The notes under the pieces: model-generated
What the model saw: only the letters and a program-made list of their open reading frames with translations
The model's database searches: none
Told to the model about the DNA's origin: nothing
Part shown: positions 36,488 through 44,119 of the stretch, one piece after another
Numbering within the stretch: position 1 is the stretch's first letter
How the letters are laid out: the number at the start of each line of letters is the position of its first letter
Assembly: GCA_027490725.1 (NCBI GenBank)
Contig: JAIXXN010000022.1
Coordinates: 1-55,749, forward strand
Length of the DNA stretch: 55,749 nt
Source: Oxalobacteraceae bacterium
GTDB lineage: Bacteria > Pseudomonadota > Gammaproteobacteria > Burkholderiales > Burkholderiaceae_D
Direction: 5' to 3'
Made by a program: the position numbers and the translations under genes

Positions 36488-37717
36488 ATGACCGTTGCCC
36501 AAGCACTAGGACATATCCGCGTCCTGGACCTCAGCCGCGTCCTCGCTGGCCCGTGGTGCTCGCAGAATCTGGCCGACCTCGGCGCTGACGTCATCAAAGT
36601 CGAACGCCCCGGTAGCGGCGACGACACCCGCGCCTGGGGTCCGCCCTACGCCAAAGATGCTGACGGCAACGACACCACCGAAGCGGCCTACTATCTGGCC
36701 GCCAACCGCGGCAAGCGCTCGATCACCGTCGATATTGCCAGCGCTGAAGGCCAGAAACTGATCCGCGAACTGGTGCGTCATAGCGATGTCGTGCTGGAAA
36801 ACTACAAAGTCGGCCAGCTGAAACGCTACGGTCTCGACTACGAGTCGCTGAAAGCCATCAAGCCGGATCTGGTCTACTGCTCGATTACCGGCTTCGGCCA
36901 GAACGGCCCTTACGCGCACCGCGCCGGTTACGACTTCCTGATTCAGGGCATGGGCGGGCTGATGTCGGTGACGGGCGAACGCGATGATCTGCCCGGTGGT
37001 GGCCCGCAGAAAGCCGGTGTCGCGCTAACCGATCTGATGACTGGCATGTATGCCAGCATCGCGATTCTGGCCGCCCTCACCCACCGCGACCGTACCGGCG
37101 AAGGCCAGGCCATCGACATGGCGCTGCTCGACGTGCAGGTGGCGATGCTGGCGAACATGGGTAGCAACTACCTGAACAGCGGCAAAGCACCCAAGCGCTG
37201 GGGCAACGCCCATCCGAACATCGTGCCCTACCAGACCTTTGCCTGCAGCGACGGCTACATCATCGTCGCCAGCGGCAACGATGGCCAGTACCAGAAATTT
37301 GTCGAAGTCGGTGGCCGGCCCGAGCTGGCCAGCCACGAGCGCTATGCCACCAACCCGCTGCGCGTCAAACACCGCGACGAGCTGGTGCCGATCCTGGCCG
37401 AGATGGTGGCCGGCCAGACCCGCGCGTTCTGGATAGACCAGCTGGAAGCGGTCGGCGTACCTTGCGGCCCGATCAACAATCTCGACGACGTCTACAAGAA
37501 TCCGCAAGTACTGGCGCGCGAGCTGGTCCGGGAAGTGCCGCACCCGACTGCCGGCACGACCAAGCTGGTGCGCAGCCCCATGAATCTGTCGCGCACCCCG
37601 ACCGACCTGGCCGTCGCGCCGCCCCTGCTGGGTCAGCATACCGATGAAATCCTGCGTGAGGTACTCGGCCACAGCGAGACCGAGATCGCCGCCTTGCGCG
37701 CCCAGGGAGTGCTGTGA
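36488..37717 (+). CDS. CaiB/BaiF (class III) CoA-transferase
   Basis: 409 residues, normal family length. VLDLSRVLAGPWCSQNLADLGADVIKVE at the N-terminus and RGKRSITVDIASAEGQKLI are family hallmarks. The active-site Asp is expected in GVALTDLMTGMYAS near residue 180. It transfers CoA between an acyl-CoA donor and a free carboxylic acid; the specific acid (e.g. formyl/oxalyl, succinyl or carnitine-type) cannot be told from sequence. Its stop codon overlaps the next gene's ATG, suggesting coupling to a protein of unknown function. Confidence 0.9.
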   Translation: MTVAQALGHIRVLDLSRVLAGPWCSQNLADLGADVIKVERPGSGDDTRAWGPPYAKDADGNDTTEAAYYLAANRGKRSITVDIASAEGQKLIRELVRHSDVVLENYKVGQLKRYGLDYESLKAIKPDLVYCSITGFGQNGPYAHRAGYDFLIQGMGGLMSVTGERDDLPGGGPQKAGVALTDLMTGMYASIAILAALTHRDRTGEGQAIDMALLDVQVAMLANMGSNYLNSGKAPKRWGNAHPNIVPYQTFACSDGYIIVASGNDGQYQKFVEVGGRPELASHERYATNPLRVKHRDELVPILAEMVAGQTRAFWIDQLEAVGVPCGPINNLDDVYKNPQVLARELVREVPHPTAGTTKLVRSPMNLSRTPTDLAVAPPLLGQHTDEILREVLGHSETEIAALRAQGVL

Positions 37718-38526
37718 TGCACGCGCCGCTGAGCACCGAGCTGACACGGCTGTATCGCCTCGATGGCGACACCGACAGCGAGCCACTGCCACTGGTCTCG
37801 GCGGCGGGCCTGACGCGCACCCTGATTCTGGAGTTTCGCCGCACGGCCAATCAGGCCACGCCGCGTCACTGGGATCAGCTGTGCCAGATGGCCAATTATC
37901 TGCAGGACAAACTGGGCCTGCCGGCACCGGCCGTCAGCATATCCGGCAACAACGCTTACCGGCTCTGGCTATCGCTGGCGCAGCCGGTCCCGCTGGCACA
38001 AGCGCACGCCTTCCTGCAAGCGCTATGCGCCAGCAACTTCCCGGATCTGCACGCCGCCCAACTGCACTGGCTACCACAGGCGGGCAGCGACGACGCTAGC
38101 CATCTGAGTATTGAATGCCCGCCCTGCTTGCAGAGCAATGGTCTGTGGTCAGCCTTCATTCACCCCGGCATGGGCGCCGCCTTCGAGGAAGAAGGCGGGC
38201 TGGAAATGCCGCCACCAGCAGCCGGACAAGCGGCATTTCTCGAACGCCTGCGCAGCATCAGTGCCGAACAATGGCAGCAAAGCTGCGCCACGCTGCAGAA
38301 TCATCAGCGCGCCACATCCACGGCCGACAGTGCACCAGGCGTCCTGCCTGCCGCCGCTCTGCCAGCGAGTACTGCCACGCAGCTCAAGCAGCCCGGCCCG
38401 GCCGCCAATCCGGGCCTGCTGCTCCAGGATGCAACGCTGGACGACATCATTCGCCACCTGCACGAACGCAATATCGAACCGACCTTCCGCCATCTGCTAC
38501 CTTCGGGCCAGCACCCTACCCGCTAG
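37717..38526 (+). CDS. Protein of unknown function coupled to the CoA-transferase
   Basis: 269 residues from the ATG that shares its A with the upstream TGA (TGATG). I do not recognise the family. The N-terminal half reads as an alpha/beta domain, with ILEFRRTANQATPRHW near 26-41 and PAVSISGNNAYRLWLSLAQPVP near 71-92. The latter faintly recalls the 'S-G-x-G-x-H-x-W' strand of primase-polymerase-like domains, but the His is Tyr-Arg here. Residues about 190-235 are Ala/Pro-rich linker, and the last 30 (DATLDDIIRHLHERNIEPTFRHLL) form a helical tail. The stop overlaps the convergent gene's stop (CTAG). Confidence 0.65.
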   Translation: MHAPLSTELTRLYRLDGDTDSEPLPLVSAAGLTRTLILEFRRTANQATPRHWDQLCQMANYLQDKLGLPAPAVSISGNNAYRLWLSLAQPVPLAQAHAFLQALCASNFPDLHAAQLHWLPQAGSDDASHLSIECPPCLQSNGLWSAFIHPGMGAAFEEEGGLEMPPPAAGQAAFLERLRSISAEQWQQSCATLQNHQRATSTADSAPGVLPAAALPASTATQLKQPGPAANPGLLLQDATLDDIIRHLHERNIEPTFRHLLPSGQHPTR

Positions 38527-38855
38527 CGCGCCGCAGCATCGCGCTGCAACTCCTGTAGTTGTCCGCACATGAACTGGACCGCGCTGCGGGTGCGCGCCGA
38601 TATTTCCGGCACGTGCAAGCAGACCTGTCTGGCGCGCTCAGCCAGCACCAGCATCTCGGCCACGGTTCGGGCGATCCGCGCGCCATCGGGCGCCAGCAGT
38701 ATCGAGCCCAGCCGATCCGCGTGCTGGTCCAGCCGCTGCACGCTCTGTCGCAACTCCCCCGGCAGATGGCGCTCGGCCGAACAGCCTTGCGCCGCCTCGG
38801 CAATTGCCTGCGCCAGCAATTGATAGCGATGATAGATCTCCACGGTCTGCAGCAT
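38523..38855 (-). CDS. Small helical protein of unknown function
   Basis: 110 residues from the ATG at 38855, preceded by GGGAGG. Composition and spacing suggest an all-helical protein: LQTVEIYHRYQLLAQAIAEAAQ, LRQSVQRLDQHADRLGSILL, IARTVAEMLVLAERARQVC and SAVQFMCGQLQELQRDAA. No signal peptide or membrane segment. The family is not recognised. Its stop codon overlaps the stop of the convergent gene at 37717, leaving no room for a terminator. Confidence 0.62.
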   Translation of the reverse strand: MLQTVEIYHRYQLLAQAIAEAAQGCSAERHLPGELRQSVQRLDQHADRLGSILLAPDGARIARTVAEMLVLAERARQVCLHVPEISARTRSAVQFMCGQLQELQRDAAAR

Positions 38856-39044
38856 AATGGTTTCCTCCCGAATCAGTGCAGGCACGAGTGTGCCGCTACC
38901 CGTTCGACCACGGGTCGCTCGGTCCGGTTGCACGCAGCACCCCGCCAAACCGCCGCAGCGTGAGCTAGATCAGCATCGCGTCAGCTTGCCGGTTCTTTTG
39001 CAAGGACTTGTGAGCTGCGCCGCCACCCATGCGCAACCCGGGCT

Positions 39045-40325
39045 TTAGCGCTCGGCTGGCGCCAGTGGTGCCAAGTGCCGCAAGCGCCACGCGATCGCCA
39101 GCGCCAGCGCCAGCAAACCGCCCAGCACCAGCACTACGCCGCGCCAGCCATGCTCTTCCCACATCAGCCCGCTTAGTGAACCGACCACGCTCGAACCCAG
39201 ATAGTAGAAGAACAGATACAAGGCCGACGCCAGTGCCCGGTGCTGCACGGCACGCCGTCCCACCCAGCTACTGGCCACCGAATGGGCCGCAAAAAAGCCG
39301 AAGGTGAACAGCGCAACGCCCAGCACGATGAGCGGCAGCGCCTCCGACAGGGTCAGCAACAAACCCAGCGGCGCAATCATCATCAGCCCCCACAACACAT
39401 GGCGCCGTCCGTAGCGATCGGCCAGCCGCCCGGCCCACACGGAACTGTAGATACCCAGCAAATACAGCAGCGACATGGCCCCCACCACACTCTGACTCAG
39501 TGCCAGCGGCGCCGCCAGCAGACGATAACCGAGATAGTTATACAGACTGACAAAGGCGCCCATGGTCAGAAAGGCCAGCGCGAACAGCCACGGCAGCCCA
39601 GCGTCGCTGAGGTGGGCGCGCACGGCGCCCGGCAAACCACGCCAGCTACTGCGCTGCGGATGAAAATGACGCGAGGGCGGCAGCGAGCGCCAGAATTCCA
39701 GTGCCGCCAGCACCCCGGCACAGCCGACCACGGCCAAGGCCAGCCGCCACGAGAAATGGTCGCTGAGCACGGAGCTCAGCACGCGCCCGGCCATGCCGCC
39801 CAGTGCACTGCCGCTGATGTACAGCCCCATCGAGAGCCCCAGCGACGTGGGCGCAATTTCTTCGCCCAGATAGGCCATGGCAATCGCCGGCATGCCGCCC
39901 AGCGCAAGGCCCAGCAAGCTGCGCAACACCAGCAACTGGCCGTAATTATTCGCCGCCGCACAGGCCACCGTTAGCAGTGCCGCCAGTGCCATCGCTGCGA
40001 CCATCAGCGCCTTGCGCCCGAGTCGCTCGGACACCACGCTGGACGCCAGTAGCGACAGTGCCAGTGCCGCCGTCGAGCACGACAACACCATACTGCTCTG
40101 CGCCGCGCTGAGGGCAAATTCCTGCGACAGCACCGGCATCAAGGGTTGCACGCAATACAGCAGAGCAAAGGTGGAAAAGCCGCCAAAGAATAGTGCACGG
40201 TTGCTGCGCCGAAATTCCGCACTACCCGCCGCGATCCGTGGCGCCGGCTCTGGCTCGGCCGCAGCCATACTGGCGCTGGCGTCGGAACGGGTAGCGGGAC
40301 ACAGGCTGAGGACTGGTGAAGACAT
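39045..40325 (-). CDS. MFS transporter, YnfM-like
   Basis: 426 residues from the ATG at 40325 (an ATG 11 codons upstream lacks a ribosome-binding site). About 12 membrane segments start at FFGGFSTFALLYCVQPLMPVLSQEF. The loop motif SERLGRKALMV after segment 2 and YLGEEIAPTSLGLSMGLYISG are typical of the YnfM/arabinose-efflux branch. The substrate is unknown. It is divergent from a LysR regulator with about 104 bp between the starts, the usual arrangement for a LysR-controlled exporter. Confidence 0.87.
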   Translation of the reverse strand: MSSPVLSLCPATRSDASASMAAAEPEPAPRIAAGSAEFRRSNRALFFGGFSTFALLYCVQPLMPVLSQEFALSAAQSSMVLSCSTAALALSLLASSVVSERLGRKALMVAAMALAALLTVACAAANNYGQLLVLRSLLGLALGGMPAIAMAYLGEEIAPTSLGLSMGLYISGSALGGMAGRVLSSVLSDHFSWRLALAVVGCAGVLAALEFWRSLPPSRHFHPQRSSWRGLPGAVRAHLSDAGLPWLFALAFLTMGAFVSLYNYLGYRLLAAPLALSQSVVGAMSLLYLLGIYSSVWAGRLADRYGRRHVLWGLMMIAPLGLLLTLSEALPLIVLGVALFTFGFFAAHSVASSWVGRRAVQHRALASALYLFFYYLGSSVVGSLSGLMWEEHGWRGVVLVLGGLLALALAIAWRLRHLAPLAPAER

Positions 40326-40429
40326 GGAGCAACTCTCGGTCAGGCAGGGAGACTGCATCTTAGGTTTGCCCTGACCTCAAGTCCAATATATATTTAAGGC
40401 GTTTCTTATACTTTAAAAAGATAACAACT

Positions 40430-41347
40430 ATGGAATTACGCCACCTGCGCTACTTCGTTGCCGTCGCTGAAGAGCTCAGCTTTACCCGCGCGGCGGCCCG
40501 CCTGCACATCGGCCAGCCACCCCTGAGTCACCAGATTCAGCAGCTGGAAAGCGAAGTGGGCGCTCAGTTACTCGAGCGCAGCAAGCGCTGGGTGCGTCTG
40601 ACGCCAGCGGGGCAATTGTTTCTCGAGGATGCGCGCCGGGTACTGGCACTGTCCGAACAGGCCATGCAGACGGCCCGCCGCGCCGAACGGGGCGAGGCGG
40701 GGGAATTACGGGTCGGATTTACCTATTCCACGCCGCTGACGCCGCTCTTTGCCAGCGTGGTCAACCGCTACCGCCAGCAATATCCGGGCGTCACGCTGAC
40801 CCTGCATGAATTGCCCACCGTGCCGCAGATCACGGCCATCGCCGCGCGCGAGCTCGATCTGGGTCTGGTGCGACCGCCGGAAATCGCCCTACCCGACGGC
40901 ATCAGCCTGACGGCACTGCGGCAAGATTCTTTGGCGCTGGTGCTGCCGCTGGCGCACCCGCTGGCGGCAAAAAAGACCGTGAGTATCGGAGATTTGCGTG
41001 ACCAGCCGCTGGTGATGTATCCGCGTACCACGGGGACCGGGATTTATCCGCAGATTTTCCGGCTGTGCCGTGCGGCAGGCTTCCAGCCCAGCATCGCCAT
41101 GGAAGCGGGCGAAGCGTCCACCATTATCGGACTGGTGGCGGCCGGTTGCGGGATATCGATTTTGCCCGCCTCATTCGCCATCATTCACATGGCTGGCGTG
41201 TGCTACCGCACGCTGGACGATCCGGCGGCGGCGACCACCCTGCTGCTGGCGCAGCGCAAAGAGGATCACTCGCCGCTGGTGGCTGCCTTTGTGGCAATTG
41301 CCAGCGCAGCGGCGGCCGAGCTGAACGAACCACCTAAGCTGACCTAA
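40430..41347 (+). CDS. LysR family transcriptional regulator
   Basis: 305 residues. The N-terminal winged helix (MELRHLRYFVAVAEELSFTRAAARLHIGQPPLSHQIQQLE) is textbook LysR. The effector-binding domain starts about residue 90 (LRVGFTYSTPLTPLFASVV). It is divergent from the YnfM-like transporter, which it probably controls with an unknown small-molecule effector. The intergenic region is AT-rich and has a TTTAAG/CTTTAAA imperfect dyad near 40395-40418. Its stop codon lies inside the first decamer of a repeat hairpin. Confidence 0.92.
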   Translation: MELRHLRYFVAVAEELSFTRAAARLHIGQPPLSHQIQQLESEVGAQLLERSKRWVRLTPAGQLFLEDARRVLALSEQAMQTARRAERGEAGELRVGFTYSTPLTPLFASVVNRYRQQYPGVTLTLHELPTVPQITAIAARELDLGLVRPPEIALPDGISLTALRQDSLALVLPLAHPLAAKKTVSIGDLRDQPLVMYPRTTGTGIYPQIFRLCRAAGFQPSIAMEAGEASTIIGLVAAGCGISILPASFAIIHMAGVCYRTLDDPAAATTLLLAQRKEDHSPLVAAFVAIASAAAAELNEPPKLT

Positions 41348-41412
41348 GCTGACCTGAGCTGACCTGAGCAGGCCAACTCAGGCGTGCTTAGGCGTGCTTA
41401 GGCGTGCTTAGG
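41333..41412. repeat. Two inverted decamer arrays forming a ladder hairpin, with both stop codons inside
   Basis: Left array: CCTAAGCTGA at 41333 and 41343, CCTGAGCTGA at 41353 and CCTGAGCAGG at 41363. Right array: GGCGTGCTTA three times at 41381, 41391 and 41401. CCTAAGC pairs with GCTTAGG and CCTGAG with CTCAGG, giving four short helices separated by 3-by-3 mismatches. The LysR stop (41345-41347) and the stop of the convergent unknown gene (41408-41410) both lie inside repeat units. It may serve as a bidirectional terminator, although no long T run is present. Confidence 0.8.
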
Positions 41413-42280
41413 CATAATCAGCGTCGAGTTCGGAACCGGCGTAGTTTTCCAGTTCGTTGAACAGGGTTTTCATGGCAGTACGGCCACGGATGTTCTGCAA
41501 CACCGTGCAGGAACGGCGGTAGTTATCGATGCGCTCGATCAGTACCGGATGGTGTTGCACCGGCACGGCCGCCAGCAACGCCGCCCAGCCCGTCTCAAAG
41601 TCCGGCTTGGCTTTGCGCACGGCCTTCACAAAGCGTTCGAACTCCTTCTGCCCGGTGCGCGCCACGATGCGCCCACCACCTTCCACGGCAAAGATCACGG
41701 CCAGCGCAATCACGCCTTCGGCATTCAGGTCGGTATCGCTTACCACGCCTTCGCTGTTGTGACGGCGCAGCCAGCCGGCCAGCCGCACCACCGCCTGCAC
41801 TTCCTGACGCTGGCGGTGCATGATGTTGTAACGTTCCAGCCCGTTCCAGTTCTGGTTCGGGTCGGTTTGGCACAACTCGACGAACAGGTCGCGCAGCCGG
41901 CGCGCCGAATAGAGCGGGTCGGTATCATATTCGCCTACCAGCGCATCCTGCGGCATGGCCGAGAGTTCCTTGATCATGCGGAAGCCGATCTGGAACGCAT
42001 GTTCGGCGCCGTGCTCGATCAGGAACTCCAGCGCCGCCAGATCGGTATCCTGACCCAGCACGTGGTCCAGCCCCAGCGACACCCCGCCCACCGTCAGCTG
42101 CAAGGCTTTCTGAATACCGTCGGCGGTGCGGTCGTTGGTGAACTTCTCGGCCACCATGGCAGTAATGCCGGTCAGCTCATCGGCCAGCGCATACGCCGCA
42201 TCATCATCGGGATGGTGCGCCAGTTGCTGGATGGCGCGGGTCAGGCGCGGTAAAGATTCAACGACAATTGCAGGCAACAT
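41408..42280 (-). CDS. Unknown helical protein, last gene of the J-domain operon
   Basis: 290 residues. I do not recognise the family. It appears all-helical and soluble, with no signal peptide. The N-terminal half has LTRAIQQLAHHPDDDAAYALADE and GVSLGLDHVLGQDTDLAALEFLIEHG; the middle has FVELCQTDPNQNWNGLERYN and HRQRQEVQAVVRLAGWLRRH. The C-terminal part contains FERFVKAVRKAKPDFETGWAALLAAVP. It starts 14 bases after the previous gene, so it is co-transcribed with it. A structural or partner role with the other two unknown proteins is inferred. Confidence 0.7.
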   Translation of the reverse strand: MLPAIVVESLPRLTRAIQQLAHHPDDDAAYALADELTGITAMVAEKFTNDRTADGIQKALQLTVGGVSLGLDHVLGQDTDLAALEFLIEHGAEHAFQIGFRMIKELSAMPQDALVGEYDTDPLYSARRLRDLFVELCQTDPNQNWNGLERYNIMHRQRQEVQAVVRLAGWLRRHNSEGVVSDTDLNAEGVIALAVIFAVEGGGRIVARTGQKEFERFVKAVRKAKPDFETGWAALLAAVPVQHHPVLIERIDNYRRSCTVLQNIRGRTAMKTLFNELENYAGSELDADYA

Positions 42281-42294
42281 GGAGACGCGATTCC

Positions 42295-43071
42295 TTACGA
42301 GAAGATGTTGGTGCCCAGGCTGCGGCGCGAGCCGGGCTTGGCTGCACTGCGCGTCGACGGTACCTGCTTGCGCAAGCGATACAGCAGTTCGCGCGTGCTA
42401 CGTTGCAGTATCGTCGGTTCGCCGTCCGGATCATCGTTGTACTCGGCGTCGGCCAGATCGGCGCTGTGACGGAATTCCGGGAACAATTCGAACAGGGCAC
42501 GGTCGAAACCATCTTCCGAGGCCTGCGCCAGTGCAATCGCCAGTGGTACAACGTCGTTGTCGGACGAAGTCTGACCCGTCAGATACGGGCCTTTGGAAAT
42601 GATTTCGCCGGCCACTTCCAGGATTTCCTTAGGCGCCATCGAGAACAGAATTGCAAACGCCGTGCAACCGTGATCGGTGGCTGATGCCGCTGCCAGCAAT
42701 TCATTACGGCGCTCGTCGTCATCATTGGCGAACACCACGCCGTGGATGTGGGCGAACAGGGATTCCGCGATACGCTCGGGATCATCCTCGATCAGGTCGT
42801 CCTGCCAGGTGGCCGCGATAAAGGCCAGGCTGTCGGCCCAGGCCTTGGGCGGCACCAGCAGGGTTGCCAGCGACATCTTGCCGCCGTCAAAACCGGCCAT
42901 ATGCAATGCCGTGACCTGTGGCGGAATGTTGTTGAGCACTTCCACCACGGCCAGATCGCCATACTGATCCGCCGCTTCGGCAAACGCTTCCTCGGCGTGG
43001 CTCAGCGAACCGGCCAGCACCAGCTCGGTTACCTGCTTGGTCAGCGCTGGCAGATTACTTTTTTCGCTCAT
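42295..43071 (-). CDS. Unknown helical protein, third gene of the J-domain operon
   Basis: 258 residues. No family recognised. Helical stretches include LPALTKQVTELVLAGSLSHAEEAFAEAAD, ADSLAFIAATWQDDLIEDDPERIAESLFAHIHGVVF, and VVPLAIALAQASEDGFDRALFELFPEF. The C-terminus is basic (LLYRLRKQVPSTRSAAKPGSRR), unlike the acidic neighbour before it. The start overlaps the previous stop by four bases (ATGA), so the two proteins are probably made in fixed ratio and may form a complex. Confidence 0.7.
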   Translation of the reverse strand: MSEKSNLPALTKQVTELVLAGSLSHAEEAFAEAADQYGDLAVVEVLNNIPPQVTALHMAGFDGGKMSLATLLVPPKAWADSLAFIAATWQDDLIEDDPERIAESLFAHIHGVVFANDDDERRNELLAAASATDHGCTAFAILFSMAPKEILEVAGEIISKGPYLTGQTSSDNDVVPLAIALAQASEDGFDRALFELFPEFRHSADLADAEYNDDPDGEPTILQRSTRELLYRLRKQVPSTRSAAKPGSRRSLGTNIFS

Positions 43072-43574
43072 GCTGATTCTCCATCCTGATCGAACATCTG
43101 GGCGAAGTCATCGGTCGCCTGCTCGTCATCGTCGATATCGTCGCCATCATCATTGGCCGACAGCTGTTCCAGCGACTGATCGTCGTCATCCCACTTGCGC
43201 GGGTGCTTGTACAGGAAGGCTGTGATAATCGCCTGACGCGCCAGTTCCGGCAGGTTTTCTTCCAGCGCGGCATACATGCGCGCCGCTGCTTCGCCCTTGC
43301 AGGAAGCCATCGCGAACACCCGTGCTGCATCGCCGAACTCGTAATCGCCAGCCTCGGCCAGCAGCCCTTTCGGATCCTTGAATTCCAGGTGATCCACCAG
43401 CGCGAAGGCCAGCATGTTGACATCTTCGATGCCGCCACCGCTGGCGTATTCGGACACCAGCGCATCGATCATGCGCTGGTAGTTTTTACGATCGGGCGGG
43501 TCGCCCAGAATGCCCTCGATCTGACCGTCCAGTTCGCGCGACTGATAGGCGAACTCGGGGTGTACTTTTCTCAT
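43068..43574 (-). CDS. Unknown protein with a strongly acidic tail, second gene of the J-domain operon
   Basis: 168 residues. The first 125 residues look helical (IEDVNMLAFALVDHLEF, GDAARVFAMASCKGEAAARMYAALEENLPELARQAIITAFLY). From about 127 the tail is dominated by Asp/Glu, with DDGDDIDDDEQATDD near 145. The family is not recognised. It follows the J-domain gene by 39 bp and overlaps the next gene by four bases. An acidic tail can act as a chaperone-like or nucleic-acid-mimicking segment, but that is only speculation. Confidence 0.7.
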   Translation of the reverse strand: MRKVHPEFAYQSRELDGQIEGILGDPPDRKNYQRMIDALVSEYASGGGIEDVNMLAFALVDHLEFKDPKGLLAEAGDYEFGDAARVFAMASCKGEAAARMYAALEENLPELARQAIITAFLYKHPRKWDDDDQSLEQLSANDDGDDIDDDEQATDDFAQMFDQDGESA

Positions 43575-43613
43575 TGCTAACTTCTTTCTTGTGATGGAAC
43601 GCCTGAAGCTGGC

Positions 43614-43907
43614 TCAGGCCGGAGGCAACACGGTGCCGTGCAGATTGAACACCGAGCGCCACAGCTGATAGGCTTCCGCCTCGGCATCGATAATGATGCG
43701 GTGGTTGACGCTCTGGTTGTATTCTTCGCGCTTGACGGGATCGGACAGGATTTCATAAGCCTTGGTAATGCTTTTGAATCGTGCCTCTGCGCCGGGCGCC
43801 GGATTGCGGTCCGGATGGAAGCGCATCGCCAGCGAGCGATACACCTTTTTAATCTCATCTTCGGTGGCGTTAGGCGCAATACCCAGTGTGTTGTAATAAT
43901 TTTCCAT
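43614..43907 (-). CDS. Small J-domain (DnaJ-type) co-chaperone
   Basis: 97 residues from the ATG at 43907 (MENYYNTLGIAPNATEDEIKK); the longer open frame upstream is not conserved-looking. Residues 4-65 form a complete J domain with the invariant HPD at 31-33 and the helix III/IV part FKSITKAYEILSDPVKREEY. There is no Gly/Phe-rich region, zinc domain or DnaJ C-terminal domain, so it is a class III protein that would stimulate an Hsp70 with targeting left to other parts. It leads a four-gene operon with three unknown proteins, divergent from glnS. Confidence 0.88.
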   Translation of the reverse strand: MENYYNTLGIAPNATEDEIKKVYRSLAMRFHPDRNPAPGAEARFKSITKAYEILSDPVKREEYNQSVNHRIIIDAEAEAYQLWRSVFNLHGTVLPPA

Positions 43908-44119
43908 TTTGGAAACTCCGAGCCTAGATGCCGAAACAGGTAAAGGCGAATTATACCTGTCTCTAGCCCCCCGCCCCTGCCCAGCTCGGGCTGCACACCG
44001 CCTGAACCCGCTCCCGCAGCACCGCAAGCCAGCATTTCCCCTCAGGATCAGGAGGGGATACGGTAAAATGCCTGCCATATGTATTTCTTATTCGACTAGA
44101 TCCTTACCCTCCCAATCAG

